From Gaiellales bacterium (GTDB lineage: Bacteria; Actinomycetota; Thermoleophilia; Gaiellales; JAICJC01), in the NCBI GenBank assembly GCA_036403155.1, contig DASWRM010000021.1, positions 1 through 46,618 on the forward strand: a DNA stretch of 46,618 bases, read 5' to 3'. The notes under the pieces were generated by a model. That model did no database searches, had not been told where the DNA came from, and saw nothing but the letters and a program-made list of their open reading frames with translations. Of the stretch, positions 7,110-14,970 are shown piece by piece; position 1 is the first letter of the stretch; each line of letters opens with the position of its first letter. The translations under genes and the position numbers were made by a program.

Positions 7110-7137
7110 GGAAGGCCCCGCTTCGGTGGGGTCTTCC
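7110..7137 (+). terminator. Hairpin terminator after rnpB
   Basis: GGAAGGCCCC (7110-7119) pairs with GGGGTCTTCC (7128-7137) through one G-U pair, with an 8-base loop containing TTCG. There is no following T run, as is common in high-GC actinobacteria. Confidence 0.6.
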
Positions 7138-7208
7138 CATGTCGGACATGCGCGCTACCCCCGGGTGCACGCCAGCTGGCCGGCTGTGGCGAGGAGTAGA
7201 GTCGGCGC

Positions 7209-8648
7209 ATGTCCGTTCCCGCCGATGTGCTGCTCGACTCCGCCGTCCGCCAGGCCGAGCGAGTCCGCGCCGGCGAGATCTCCGCGGTCGAGCTGGTCGA
7301 GGCGTCGCTCCGGGAGATCGAGCGTCGAAACGGTGAGATCAACGCCTTCGTCCACATCTGTGCCGAACGTGCTCTCGACGAGGCCGACGCGATACGGCCG
7401 GGTGACCCGCGTCCGCTCTGCGGTGTGCCGATCGGCATCAAGGACCTGCTCTCGGCGACCGCGGGGCTTCCCACGAGCGAGGGGAGCGCCGCCTTCGGCG
7501 ATTGGGTCGCCGAGCACGACAGCGCGCACGTCCGCCGGCTGCGGGAGGCGGGCGCGATCATCGTCGGCAAGACCAACACGCCGGAGCTGGGGTTGCGGCC
7601 CGTCACCGAGAACGCCCGATTCGGCGCGACGCGCAATCCGCGCAATCCCGCGCTCTCGCCGGGCGGCTCATCCGGAGGCAGCGCTGCGGCGGTCGCCTCC
7701 GGCATGGTGGCGCTCGCCGATGCGAGCGATCTCGGCGGATCGATCCGCATCCCGGCTGCGTGCTGCGGGCTTGTCGGCCTCAAGCCGAGCACCGGCCGTG
7801 TCTCGATCGGACCGGACTACGGCGACGTCGCGGGCGGCATGCCTCTCGATGCCGTCCTCTCGCGCACGGTGCTCGACACCGCCACGGCGCTCGACGTCAT
7901 GGCCGGCTACGAGCCGGGTGATCGCCACACCGCTCCGCCGGCCGCCACGTCGTTCGCCGCTGCCGCCCGCCGCGATCCGGGCCGGACCCGCATCAGGCTC
8001 TGCACCACCGCGCCGCACGGGATCCCGGTCGACGACGAGCCGCGTGCTGCGGCGAACCAGGCTGCCGAGGCGTTGCGAGCGCTGGGACACGATGTGAGCG
8101 AGGGCGAGCCGCCGTGGGAGGATGGATTCGCACGGGCGTGGGGGACGTACATGACGGGGGCGGCCCAACACCTTCTCCGCGCGGTGGAGCGAATCCACGG
8201 ACAGCCGGCCGATGTCGAGCGGCTGGAGCCTGCCACCCGCGAGTGGCTGGTCGACGCAACCCCCGTCCCGCTGGTCGACTACCTCGAGGCGGCCGAGCAG
8301 CTGTGGGCCTTCGGCCGGAGGATGCTGACCGACTGGGGCCTCAATGACCTCCTGCTGACGCCGACCCTGACTCGGCTGCCTGCTCCGGTCGGCGGGATCC
8401 GCTCGAAGGCGGGGGTGACCGACGACGCCAGTCGGTTCAGCGCGTTCGTGCGCATCTGGAATGCCACCGGCCAGCCGGCGATCAGCCTGCCGTTCGCGGC
8501 GACGGACGACGGCACGCCCGTCGGCGTGCAGCTCGTCGCGGCGCCCGGCCGAGAGGATCTCCTGCTCGGCGTCGCCGCGCAGCTGGAGGCGGGCCGAAGC
8601 TGGGACGCCCCGGCGCTCGGCGTTGCGACCGTTTCAGATCCCGGGTAG
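7209..8648 (+). CDS. Amidase signature family hydrolase
   Basis: A 479-aa amidase with the Ser-cisSer-Lys triad: Lys79 in PIGIKDLL, the Ser pair 154/155 in SPGGSSGGSAAAVASG, and the nucleophile Ser178 in SDLGGSIRIPAACCG. The family hydrolyses carboxylic amides and includes GatA. The C-terminal half is typical of stand-alone amidases (TLTRLPAPVG, AFVRIWNATGQPAISLP, VGVQLVAAPGREDLLL). There is no adjacent gatB or gatC, so a catabolic amidase (indoleacetamide or aryl-amide type) is likelier than the tRNA amidotransferase. Its 3' end overlaps the convergent PNPOx-like gene by 15 bases. Confidence 0.88.
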   Translation: MSVPADVLLDSAVRQAERVRAGEISAVELVEASLREIERRNGEINAFVHICAERALDEADAIRPGDPRPLCGVPIGIKDLLSATAGLPTSEGSAAFGDWVAEHDSAHVRRLREAGAIIVGKTNTPELGLRPVTENARFGATRNPRNPALSPGGSSGGSAAAVASGMVALADASDLGGSIRIPAACCGLVGLKPSTGRVSIGPDYGDVAGGMPLDAVLSRTVLDTATALDVMAGYEPGDRHTAPPAATSFAAAARRDPGRTRIRLCTTAPHGIPVDDEPRAAANQAAEALRALGHDVSEGEPPWEDGFARAWGTYMTGAAQHLLRAVERIHGQPADVERLEPATREWLVDATPVPLVDYLEAAEQLWAFGRRMLTDWGLNDLLLTPTLTRLPAPVGGIRSKAGVTDDASRFSAFVRIWNATGQPAISLPFAATDDGTPVGVQLVAAPGREDLLLGVAAQLEAGRSWDAPALGVATVSDPG

Positions 8649-9203
8649 CGCGTCGATGCTCTCGGCGTTGCGGGTGGCGACGTACTCCTCGAGCGCCGCG
8701 ACCCCGCCGCGGCTGAGCCGGTTCTGCACCCACGCCTCCCGCTGCGGCCTGCGTCCGCCGTAGCTCATCAGCGGCACGTCGAATCCGCACGAGTCCGAGA
8801 CGCGCTCGACCGCCACACGCACGAGCGAGCGGGTGCCCGGCTGCGAGCCGGGGATCGCCGTCCGGTCGAACCGCGGCAGCAGCGCCTCGTACTCGGGCGT
8901 CGCCGACCCGAGCGCCTCCGCGTGGCCGTGCAGTCGCACGATCTTCGGCGGCCCGTCGAACGCGCAGAACATGATGCAGATGCGGCCGTTCTGCCGGACG
9001 TGCGCGACCGTCTCGATCCCGCTGCCGATCAGGTCGAGGTAGGCGACGGTGTGCGGGTCGAGCACGAGGAAGCTCTCCATCGGCGCCTTCGGCGAGACGT
9101 TGACATGTCCGCCGCTGTCCGGCGCCGTGGCGACGAAGAACATGGGCTGCTTCGCGATCCAGCGCTCGAGCGTCTCGTCGATGCCTTCGTAGACCTTGCC
9201 CAT
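8634..9203 (-). CDS. Pyridoxamine 5'-phosphate oxidase-fold protein
   Basis: A 189-aa split-barrel flavin-binding-type protein: KQPMFFVATAPDSGGHVNVSPKAP, VAYLDLIGSGIETVAHVRQNGRICIMFCAF and RLHGHAEALG are the core strands of the PNPOx-like family. The closing segment, MSYGGRRPQREAWVQNRL, is common in the 'pyridoxamine 5'-phosphate oxidase family' proteins of actinobacteria. The substrate is unknown; relatives bind FMN or F420. It runs into the amidase gene tail to tail. Confidence 0.8.
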   Translation of the reverse strand: MGKVYEGIDETLERWIAKQPMFFVATAPDSGGHVNVSPKAPMESFLVLDPHTVAYLDLIGSGIETVAHVRQNGRICIMFCAFDGPPKIVRLHGHAEALGSATPEYEALLPRFDRTAIPGSQPGTRSLVRVAVERVSDSCGFDVPLMSYGGRRPQREAWVQNRLSRGGVAALEEYVATRNAESIDALPGI

Positions 9204-9234
9204 CGATGGAGCCTAGCCATCCCGCCCCTTAAAG

Positions 9235-9281
9235 CCCGACGCCAGGCCTGAGAGGACGGAATGCGAGGGCCTGGCGTCGGG
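9235..9281 (-). terminator. Long inverted repeat, probable terminator
   Basis: CCCGACGCCAGGCC (9235-9248) and GGCCTGGCGTCGGG (9268-9281) are a perfect 14-bp inverted repeat with a 19-base loop. Short T tracts follow on both strands (TTTGGGG to the right; TTTAAGG reading left). It lies about 160 bases downstream of the M20 gene end at 9444 and just upstream of the PNPOx gene. Confidence 0.6.
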
Positions 9282-9388
9282 TTTGGGGGATTGGGGAGGC
9301 ACAGCCTGCAATGTTCCCCAGGCCCCCGTCAAGGCGTGGGTGGGATTTCCCCAGCCAGAAGGCCGCTTCGAGCGGGAATTGCGTGGAG

Positions 9389-9443
9389 TTGTCCACACGC
9401 TTTCCACCGGTCCGGCGGGACGCTGTGGACGGGCTGTGGAGAA
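9389..9443. promoter_or_regulatory. Cluster of DnaA-box-like 9-mers
   Basis: TTGTCCACA at 9389-9397 is an exact match to the high-GC actinobacterial DnaA box. TGTGGACGG (9424-9432) and TGTGGAGAA (9435-9443) are reverse-orientation variants with two and one mismatches. All three lie in 55 bases just after the stop of the M20 gene. The rest of this 240-base gap (9204-9443) shows only the inverted repeat. Confidence 0.35.
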
Positions 9444-10631
9444 CTATTCGGCGATCAGCTCTGCGCACAGCGCGTCGGTCAGCACCTGCGCGGCGGCGAC
9501 GCAGTCGCTCTCAGAGGCCGACTCGGCCGGCGTGTGGCTCGCGCCGGTCGGGTTGCGCACGAACAGCATCGCCGCCGGCCGCACCGGCGCCAGGATGCCC
9601 GCGTCGTGGCCCGCGTAGGACGGCAGGTCGCCCGCCGCGACGCCGCGCGCGCTCGCCGCGTCGGTCAGCCGGCCCCGCAGTCCCGCGTCGAACGTGGCGC
9701 CCTCGTTCGCCGACTCCCGGCCGAAGGTGGCCTCGGGAAACCTGTCCCGAAGCTCCGCCACCATCTCCTCGACGGTCTGCAGCTCGAGTGCCCGCACGTC
9801 GAGCGAGGCCGCGACATGTCCCGGGATGGAGTTGGTCGAGCCGGGGGCAATCTCCATCCGGCCGACCGTCCCCACGGCGCCGGGGCGTGCCCTGGCCACC
9901 TCGTCCACGGCGAGCACGAACCGCGCCGCGGGCAGCAGCGCGTCGCGGCGGCCGGCCATGGCGGTCGTCCCGGCATGGTTCGCCTCGCCCTCGAACTCCA
10001 CCCGCCAGCGCTGCCGCGGCGCCAGCACGTCGGCGATTCCGACAACGAGGTCCCGGTCGACCAGCGCACGGCCCTGCTCGACGTGCACCTCGAAGAAGCA
10101 TCGCACGCGGTCGAGCTGGCTTCGGCTCGAGGCCAGCGAGTCGCGCGTCACGCCGTAGATGGCCGGCGCGTCGCCCATCACCTCGAGCACGTGGTCGATT
10201 TCCAGCCGCCCCGTGATGGCAAGGCTGGCGAACGTCGGCGTCCGGAACCGCGCGCCCTCCTCGTCCACGAACGCGACCACCGCCAGCGGGTGCCTGCGTC
10301 CGACGCCTGCTTCGAGCACCGCGGCCGCCGCCTCGAGCGCCGCCACGACGCCGAGCGCGCCGTCGTAGGCGCCGCCGTCCGGCTGGGTGTCCAGGTGCGA
10401 CCCCGCGCACACCCAGGGGCCGCGCTCGGCATCCTCGGTCACCGCCCACAGGGTGCCGGCGCCGTCCTGCCGCACCTCCAGGCCGATCGACGTCGCCGTG
10501 CGCGAGAACCAGGCTCGTGCCTCGGCCTCGAGCGGGCTCCATGCGAGGCGGTTCCACCCGGTATCGGTGTGGCCGATCGCGGCCAGCTCGCCAAACCACG
10601 ACACGAACCGTTCTCGGGATACGTCGGGCAT
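9444..10631 (-). CDS. M20 amidase/hydantoinase-carbamoylase family (allantoate amidohydrolase-like); candidate partner of HutF
   Basis: A 395-aa di-metal amidohydrolase of the AtzB/HyuC/AllC branch: AGSHLDTQPDGGAYDGALGV (His79, bridging Asp90), AFVDEEGARF (Glu124/125), FFEVHVEQG (His ligand) and PSYAGHDAG (last His). The start is the ATG at 10629-10631, just 21 bases from the divergent hutF start; the open frame continues further upstream only as antisense to hutF. Family members hydrolyse N-carbamoyl amino acids, allantoate or N-formyl/N-carbamoyl amides. In many actinobacterial hut clusters, as I recall, a gene annotated 'allantoate amidohydrolase' sits beside hutF. A role hydrolysing N-formylglutamate is therefore a reasonable inference. 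Confidence 0.82.
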   Translation of the reverse strand: MPDVSRERFVSWFGELAAIGHTDTGWNRLAWSPLEAEARAWFSRTATSIGLEVRQDGAGTLWAVTEDAERGPWVCAGSHLDTQPDGGAYDGALGVVAALEAAAAVLEAGVGRRHPLAVVAFVDEEGARFRTPTFASLAITGRLEIDHVLEVMGDAPAIYGVTRDSLASSRSQLDRVRCFFEVHVEQGRALVDRDLVVGIADVLAPRQRWRVEFEGEANHAGTTAMAGRRDALLPAARFVLAVDEVARARPGAVGTVGRMEIAPGSTNSIPGHVAASLDVRALELQTVEEMVAELRDRFPEATFGRESANEGATFDAGLRGRLTDAASARGVAAGDLPSYAGHDAGILAPVRPAAMLFVRNPTGASHTPAESASESDCVAAAQVLTDALCAELIAE

Positions 10632-10652
10632 CGGTCTGGGAGGATACGTCCA

Positions 10653-11777
10653 ATGCCCGAGCCGACGCTTCGCCTTCCCGGGTTCGTCAACGCCCATAGC
10701 CATGCCTTCCAGCGGATGCTCCGGGGCCGGGTCGAGCACGTCGACCCGGATCACCCGCACGACGATTTCTGGACGTGGCGCGAGGCGATGTACCGGGCCG
10801 CCAACGCGATCGATCCCGACGGCGCCTACGACGTCGCGCTCATGCTGTACCGCGAGATGGTCGCAGCCGGATACACGGCGGTCGGGGAGTTCCACTATCC
10901 GCACCACCAGCCCGGTGGCGAGCCGTACCCGGATCCCAATGCGATGGCCAAGGCGACGGCCGCCGCCGCCCGCGACGCCGGCATCGAGATCGTGATGCTG
11001 ATGACCGCGTATGCCCGGGCGGGCGCCGGGCTCCCGCCCACCGAGGGTCAGCGCAGGTTCTGCGACGCGACGGTCGGCGACTACCTGCGGCGGGTGGAGG
11101 CGCTCGCGGGCGAGATGCCGGTCGGTCTCGCCCCCCACAGCGTGCGCGCCGTCCCGCGCGACTGGCTGGAGGAGATCGCGGCGTTCGCGTCGGCGAGCGA
11201 GATGGTCGTGCACATCCACGCGAACGAGCAGCGGCGCGAGATCGAGGAGTCGATGGACGAGCACGGCATGCGGCCGATCGAGCTGCTCGCAGACATCGGC
11301 CTGCTTGGCCCGCGGACGACCGTGATCCACGCCACGCACGTCTCCGACGCGGAGCTCGACCTGCTCGCCTCGTCCGGTGCCACCGTGTGTGCATGCCCAA
11401 CGACCGAGGCGAACCTCGGCGACGGCTTCCTGCCCGCGCTGGAGCTCATGGAGCTGCGGGTACCGGTGTGCATCGGCACCGATTCGAACACGATCATCGA
11501 TCCACTCGCCGAGCTGCGCGAGATCGAGCACTGCGCGCGCCGGCTGGTCGAGCGGCGAAACGTGCTCGTGCCGCCGGGAGACGACGGGCCGACCGCCCAC
11601 CTGCTCGAGATCGGCGGGCGAAACGGCGCACGGGCGCTCGGCCTCGGCGATGCTCCGGGAGAGGTCGAGATCGACCTGTCGCACCCCCTGCTGGCAGGGG
11701 TGGCGTCCGAAGACGTGCCCGCCGCGCTGATCTTCGGCGGCGCCTCGGCCGCGCTTCGCCCAGTACCGAAAGGATGA
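10653..11777 (+). CDS. hutF: Formimidoylglutamate deiminase (HutF)
   Basis: A 374-aa amidohydrolase-superfamily enzyme that converts N-formimidoyl-L-glutamate to N-formyl-L-glutamate and ammonia in histidine breakdown. Visible motifs: GFVNAHSHAFQRMLRG (His15, His17 metal ligands), the HutF-typical GYTAVGEFHYPHHQPGG, APHSVRAV, VVHIHANEQ (His), VIHATHVSD (His), CPTTEANLGDG and GTDSN (Asp ligand). GGGAGGA at 10638-10644 precedes the ATG at 10653. It is divergent from the M20 gene and followed by an acyl-CoA dehydrogenase six bases downstream. hutU and hutI are not in the window. Confidence 0.9.
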   Translation: MPEPTLRLPGFVNAHSHAFQRMLRGRVEHVDPDHPHDDFWTWREAMYRAANAIDPDGAYDVALMLYREMVAAGYTAVGEFHYPHHQPGGEPYPDPNAMAKATAAAARDAGIEIVMLMTAYARAGAGLPPTEGQRRFCDATVGDYLRRVEALAGEMPVGLAPHSVRAVPRDWLEEIAAFASASEMVVHIHANEQRREIEESMDEHGMRPIELLADIGLLGPRTTVIHATHVSDAELDLLASSGATVCACPTTEANLGDGFLPALELMELRVPVCIGTDSNTIIDPLAELREIEHCARRLVERRNVLVPPGDDGPTAHLLEIGGRNGARALGLGDAPGEVEIDLSHPLLAGVASEDVPAALIFGGASAALRPVPKG

Positions 11778-11782
11778 CCTGC

Positions 11783-12955
11783 ATGGATTTCACGCTCAGC
11801 CCCGAGTTGAAGGAGCTGCGGTCCCGCGTGCGGACGCTCGTCGACGACGTGCTGCAGCCGCTCGAGCTCGAGGCCGAGCAGAACCATGGCCGCCTGTCGG
11901 CCGAGGTGCACGCGAAGGTCAAGCAGGCGGTGCTCGAGTCCGGCCTGAACGCGGCGAACATCCCGACGGAGTACGGCGGCGGCGGGCTTGACCTCACCCA
12001 CCAGATCGTCATGCACGAGCAGCTGGGCAGGCTGACGAACTGCCTGTGGGTGCTGGTATGGAGCCCGTCGAATGTGCTCGTCCACGGCACGCCCGCCCAG
12101 ATCGAGCGCTACCTGCTGCCGGACGTGCGCGGTGACCACCGCCACGCCTACGCGATCACGGAGGAGGACGCCGGGTCGGACGCCCGCGGCATCCGCGCCG
12201 AGGCCGTCCGCGACGGCGACGTGTACCGGCTCTCCGGGAAGAAGTGGTTCGTCACCGACGGCGACATCGCGAGCTACTTCCTGGTGCTGGCATGGGCGGT
12301 CGACGGCCAGGAGCGCCAGCCGACGCTGTTCATCGTCGACAAGGACGCGCCCGGCGTCGAGATGACCGACGACCCCGACTTCACGCACAACTTCCCGTAC
12401 CGCCACCCCGAGTTCACGTTCACGCAGACGCCCGTGCCCGTGGAGAACGTCCTGGGCGAGGTGGGGCAGGGGTTCGACCTCACCGGCGAGTGGTTCATCG
12501 AGGAGCGGGTTCACATCGCCGCCCGGTGCTGCGGCGCCTGCGACCGGCTGATCGAGCTCGGCACGGAATGGGCGCTCGAGCGCGAACAGTTCGGCGGCCG
12601 CATCTTCGACCACCAGGCGATCTCGTTCATGCTCGCCGACTGCGCCGCCGAGACCACCGCCGCGCGGCTGCTCACGTACTACGTCGGGCAGCTGCACGAT
12701 TCCGGCGCCGATCCGAAGCTCGTGCACGCCAAGGCGTCGATGGCCAAGCTGGTCGCGTCCGAGACGGCGGGGAGGGTCGCTGACCGGGTCGTCCAGATCT
12801 TCGGCGGCCGCGGCTACATGCGGCGCAACCCGGCGGAGCGGCTCTGGCGCGAGCTCCGCGTCGACAGGATCTGGGAGGGCACCTCCGAGATCCAGCGGCT
12901 GATCATCAGCCGCGGCCTGGAGCGGCGGGGCGTCGAGCGGCTGCTCGAGCTGTAG
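11783..12955 (+). CDS. Acyl-CoA dehydrogenase
   Basis: A 390-aa FAD-dependent acyl-CoA dehydrogenase: N-terminal helices, ANIPTEYGGGGLDL, the flavin/substrate loop YAITEEDAGSDARGI, KKWFVTDGD, and the C-terminal GGRGYMRRNPAERLWRELRVDRIWEGTSEIQR, with the usual catalytic Glu in WEGT. It probably oxidises an acyl-CoA thioester to the enoyl-CoA and passes electrons to ETF. The ATG at 11783 has AAAGG nine bases upstream; an in-frame ATG at 11774 is too close to that site. The substrate cannot be told. It may be co-transcribed with hutF by position, though no functional link is evident. Confidence 0.9.
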   Translation: MDFTLSPELKELRSRVRTLVDDVLQPLELEAEQNHGRLSAEVHAKVKQAVLESGLNAANIPTEYGGGGLDLTHQIVMHEQLGRLTNCLWVLVWSPSNVLVHGTPAQIERYLLPDVRGDHRHAYAITEEDAGSDARGIRAEAVRDGDVYRLSGKKWFVTDGDIASYFLVLAWAVDGQERQPTLFIVDKDAPGVEMTDDPDFTHNFPYRHPEFTFTQTPVPVENVLGEVGQGFDLTGEWFIEERVHIAARCCGACDRLIELGTEWALEREQFGGRIFDHQAISFMLADCAAETTAARLLTYYVGQLHDSGADPKLVHAKASMAKLVASETAGRVADRVVQIFGGRGYMRRNPAERLWRELRVDRIWEGTSEIQRLIISRGLERRGVERLLEL

Positions 12956-12961
12956 CCGGCG

Positions 12962-13585
12962 TCAGGCGGCGAGCGGGGGCTCGTCGACGGCGAGCACGTC
13001 GGCGATCCGGTCGAGCTCCCGCTGCAGCTCGCGGCGGTCGGCGTTCACCCGGTAGAGCGGGCTGGTGGCGCCGTCGGTGACCAGGCGCGTGAGCAGCACC
13101 ATCCCGGCGGGCTCCAGCTCGACCTCCTCGGTGCGGAGGATCAGCGACAGCCGGCGCACCTGCGGCTGCACCGCGATCAGCGCGTGGCGGTGCACGGGGA
13201 CGGGCGTGGGGTGGTTCTCGACCGCCGCGCTGACGAAGCGGTCGAGCGTGTCGGCCAGCTGGCGGCGGCGCGTCCGCGAGACCAGGGCGGCGGCCCGGCG
13301 GGCGACCGCGTGGCGGTGCACGTGGCGGAAGCCGTGCAGCACGATGTCGTCGTAGACCTCCTCGCGCTTCCAGACGTAGAACTTGTATGCCGCCATCAGC
13401 GCGAGCCAGCCCAGCACGGAGAAGAAGGCCATCGTCTTGGCCATGCCGGGCTGGATCCGATGCACGCCGTACCCTCCGACGATCGCGACGACGGCGAGCA
13501 CCGCGAGCGACGAGGCGCCCGTCACGGCCGTGGATATCCTGTCATTCAGACGGGCGAGAATTGCTGTCAGCTCGGAGGGCGTCAT
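12962..13585 (-). CDS. Two-TM membrane protein of unknown function
   Basis: A 207-aa protein with two predicted membrane segments near the N-terminus (GASSLAVLAVVAIVGGYGV and AFFSVLGWLALMAAYKFYV), then a charged cytoplasmic part rich in Arg and His (HGFRHVHRHAVARRAAALVSRTRRRQLADTL). A C-terminal helical domain ends LQRELDRIADVLAVDEPP. I recognise no family. It is convergent with the acyl-CoA dehydrogenase gene (6-base gap) and divergent from the small zinc-ribbon gene. Confidence 0.6.
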   Translation of the reverse strand: MTPSELTAILARLNDRISTAVTGASSLAVLAVVAIVGGYGVHRIQPGMAKTMAFFSVLGWLALMAAYKFYVWKREEVYDDIVLHGFRHVHRHAVARRAAALVSRTRRRQLADTLDRFVSAAVENHPTPVPVHRHALIAVQPQVRRLSLILRTEEVELEPAGMVLLTRLVTDGATSPLYRVNADRRELQRELDRIADVLAVDEPPLAA

Positions 13586-13643
13586 CTCACTGGTTCATCG
13601 TTCGTCAACCCCGGTCGCTTGAGGGCGATTACCTCAAGGTGGG

Positions 13644-13664
13644 GACGATCTACCGCAGATCGTC
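13644..13664. promoter_or_regulatory. Perfect dyad, possible operator
   Basis: GACGATCT, five bases, then AGATCGTC form a perfect 8-bp inverted repeat centred in the 148-base divergent gap between 13585 and 13734. Its size and place suit a repressor site or a small hairpin, but no regulator is implicated. Confidence 0.35.
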
Positions 13665-13733
13665 TATGGCGCATGACCTACCCCACTGTGACGATCCATA
13701 GTCGTGATCGCACGGTATCGGAGGCATTGATCG

Positions 13734-13949
13734 ATGTACGGCACCTATCCGCAGCCGGATCCCCGCGCAAGGGCCGCCGACCTGCTCGAGGGCGATGTCT
13801 GCATCTGGTGCGAGGCGGCGCCGAAGGCGGACACGTCGCACCTGTGCGAGACGTGCCGCGTGCAGGACCCCGAGGGCGTCCTGCGGCGGCCCTATCAGCT
13901 GCGCGGCGCCGGGTCGAGACCCCGGCGCCGGGCCACATCCGGCGGTTAA
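13734..13949 (+). CDS. Small zinc-ribbon-like protein
   Basis: A 71-aa protein with CIWC (Cys23, Cys26) and CETC (Cys38, Cys41), a compact four-Cys zinc-binding knuckle pair, and an Arg-rich tail (SRPRRRATS). Upstream, TCGGAGG lies about 9 bases before the ATG. It has no recognised family. Its layout echoes the lexA-coupled zinc-ribbon protein at 5025, but the sequences are otherwise different. Confidence 0.5.
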   Translation: MYGTYPQPDPRARAADLLEGDVCIWCEAAPKADTSHLCETCRVQDPEGVLRRPYQLRGAGSRPRRRATSGG

Positions 13950-13955
13950 ACGCAG

Positions 13956-13979
13956 GAGGGGGCGCCGAGGCACCCCCTC
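13956..13979. terminator. Hairpin between convergent genes
   Basis: GAGGGGG (13956-13962) and CCCCCTC (13973-13979) form a 7-bp stem with a 10-base loop, just after the zinc-ribbon gene's stop and just beyond the 3' end of the LPFTG gene. It probably serves both. Confidence 0.5.
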
Positions 13980-14002
13980 AAAGATCTGCGTGTGCGTCGG
14001 TG

Positions 14003-14245
14003 CTAGCTGACGCGCCGCGCCGAGTAGGCGCGGAGGGCGAGGCCGCTCGCGACAACCGCGAGGCCGATCACCACGTACAGGGCCAGCTCGGCGCCCGTGA
14101 ACGGCAGCGTGCCGCCGCCGCCGGTGGACTCACCGGCCACACCACCGCTGGCATAGCCCTCGCCGGCAAAAGCCGCCGTGGCCGACACGGCCAGGATGGC
14201 CATGGCGCCGACCAGCGAGATCACACCCCTGAGAATCTTCGTCAT
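14003..14245 (-). CDS. Very small LPXTG-type cell-surface protein
   Basis: An 80-aa protein with a signal peptide (TKILRGVISLVGAMAILAVSATAAFA, cleavage likely after Ala27), a ~19-residue Gly/Ser-rich segment, the sorting motif LPFTG (residues 47-51), a membrane helix (LALYVVIGLAVVASGLALRA) and a basic tail (YSARRVS). This is a complete sortase substrate, but the mature surface part is only about 20 residues. The start is well supported by GGAGAGGTGGAGAG directly upstream. No sortase gene lies in the window. The 241 bases upstream (14246-14486) contain nothing else I can support. Confidence 0.75.
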   Translation of the reverse strand: MTKILRGVISLVGAMAILAVSATAAFAGEGYASGGVAGESTGGGGTLPFTGAELALYVVIGLAVVASGLALRAYSARRVS

Positions 14246-14486
14246 CTCTCCACCTCTCCTCTATGTACCCCGATGAAGCCCGCGCTGATCAAGCGTGCGT
14301 GTCGAGAATACGAGCTTTCGGCCCAAAGTGCAAGGGGGAAACCGTCATGTTGGGATCCCCCGCCGCCCCGATCGTTGTCGATCCGGCAGTGTCGATCTAC
14401 CCGCGCCTCCACCATCGTACGCATAGGCTGCCAAATCTAGCCGGTGGCCAGGACGTCGTCCCCCTGTTCCGTCCGTCTGGAACCGG

Positions 14487-14942
14487 TCAAACCGACCGTG
14501 CGGCCCAGGCCTGGAGGCCCTCGAGCTGCCACGGGAGCGGCCGGAAGATCGGCCGCCCGGCGCGCGCACGCTCGAGTGCCTCGTCGATGGGCACGCCCTC
14601 GCTGGCCGCGAGCAGCGCCGTGGCCACCGTTGCCGAGCGCTCACGGCCGCCCCGGCAATGCACGTACACGACGCCATGCTGCATCCCCTCGACGGCAGCG
14701 TCGATCACATCGTGCGGCACCGTCGACCCGTCCTTGACCGGGAGATGCAGCTCGCGGATGCCGGCATCGCGGTAGGCCTCGGCGATCGTCTCGCGCTCGC
14801 CGTCCCAGTACTCCCGCTCCTCACAGAGGTTCACGACCACGACGACACCCTCGGCGCGCAGTGCTTCGACGTGCTCGCGGGCGTGCGGCATCGGACCGGC
14901 CAGCAGGTGGTCGTTCAGGCGCGAGTAGGGCAGCCGGGCCAT
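14487..14942 (-). CDS. Dual-specificity/tyrosine phosphatase-like protein
   Basis: A 151-aa cysteine phosphatase: the P-loop VHCRGGRERS carries Cys96 and Arg102 (HC-x5-R-S), and Asp71 in LPVKDGS is a good general acid. The fold start RLNDHLLAGPMP is typical of small DSP/PTEN-like phosphatases. It hydrolyses a phosphoester by a Cys-phosphate intermediate; the substrate may be a protein, nucleotide or phosphoinositide. The ATG at 14940-14942 begins the conserved part; the longer open frame upstream has poor coding character. Confidence 0.85.
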   Translation of the reverse strand: MARLPYSRLNDHLLAGPMPHAREHVEALRAEGVVVVVNLCEEREYWDGERETIAEAYRDAGIRELHLPVKDGSTVPHDVIDAAVEGMQHGVVYVHCRGGRERSATVATALLAASEGVPIDEALERARAGRPIFRPLPWQLEGLQAWAARSV

Positions 14943-14970
14943 GTCCGTATGGTAGTGGCCGCGGTGTGCG

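Noticed and set aside
6898-7208. Protein-coding frame across the RNase P RNA region
   Set aside because: The region is a structured RNA with paired P1 ends and conserved blocks; the frame is incidental.
9389-9443. Chromosome origin of replication
   Set aside because: Three DnaA-like boxes only, no AT-rich unwinding region, and no dnaA, dnaN or rpmH nearby.
9261-10652. Long plus-strand open frame joined to the N-terminus of hutF
   Set aside because: It is antisense to the well-supported M20 gene, has Arg/Gly/Ala-rich shadow composition, and hutF has its own Shine-Dalgarno and ATG at 10653.
10632-11684. Long minus-strand extension upstream of the M20 amidohydrolase
   Set aside because: Antisense to hutF and without family similarity; the conserved M20 N-terminus begins at the ATG at 10631.
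10775-11782. Frame extending upstream of the acyl-CoA dehydrogenase
   Set aside because: Shadow of hutF in another frame, rich in Arg and Ala; the dehydrogenase start is fixed by AAAGG and ATG at 11783.
14263-14775. Plus-strand 170-aa frame over the phosphatase upstream region
   Set aside because: Mostly antisense to the phosphatase, with poor codon bias and no motif.
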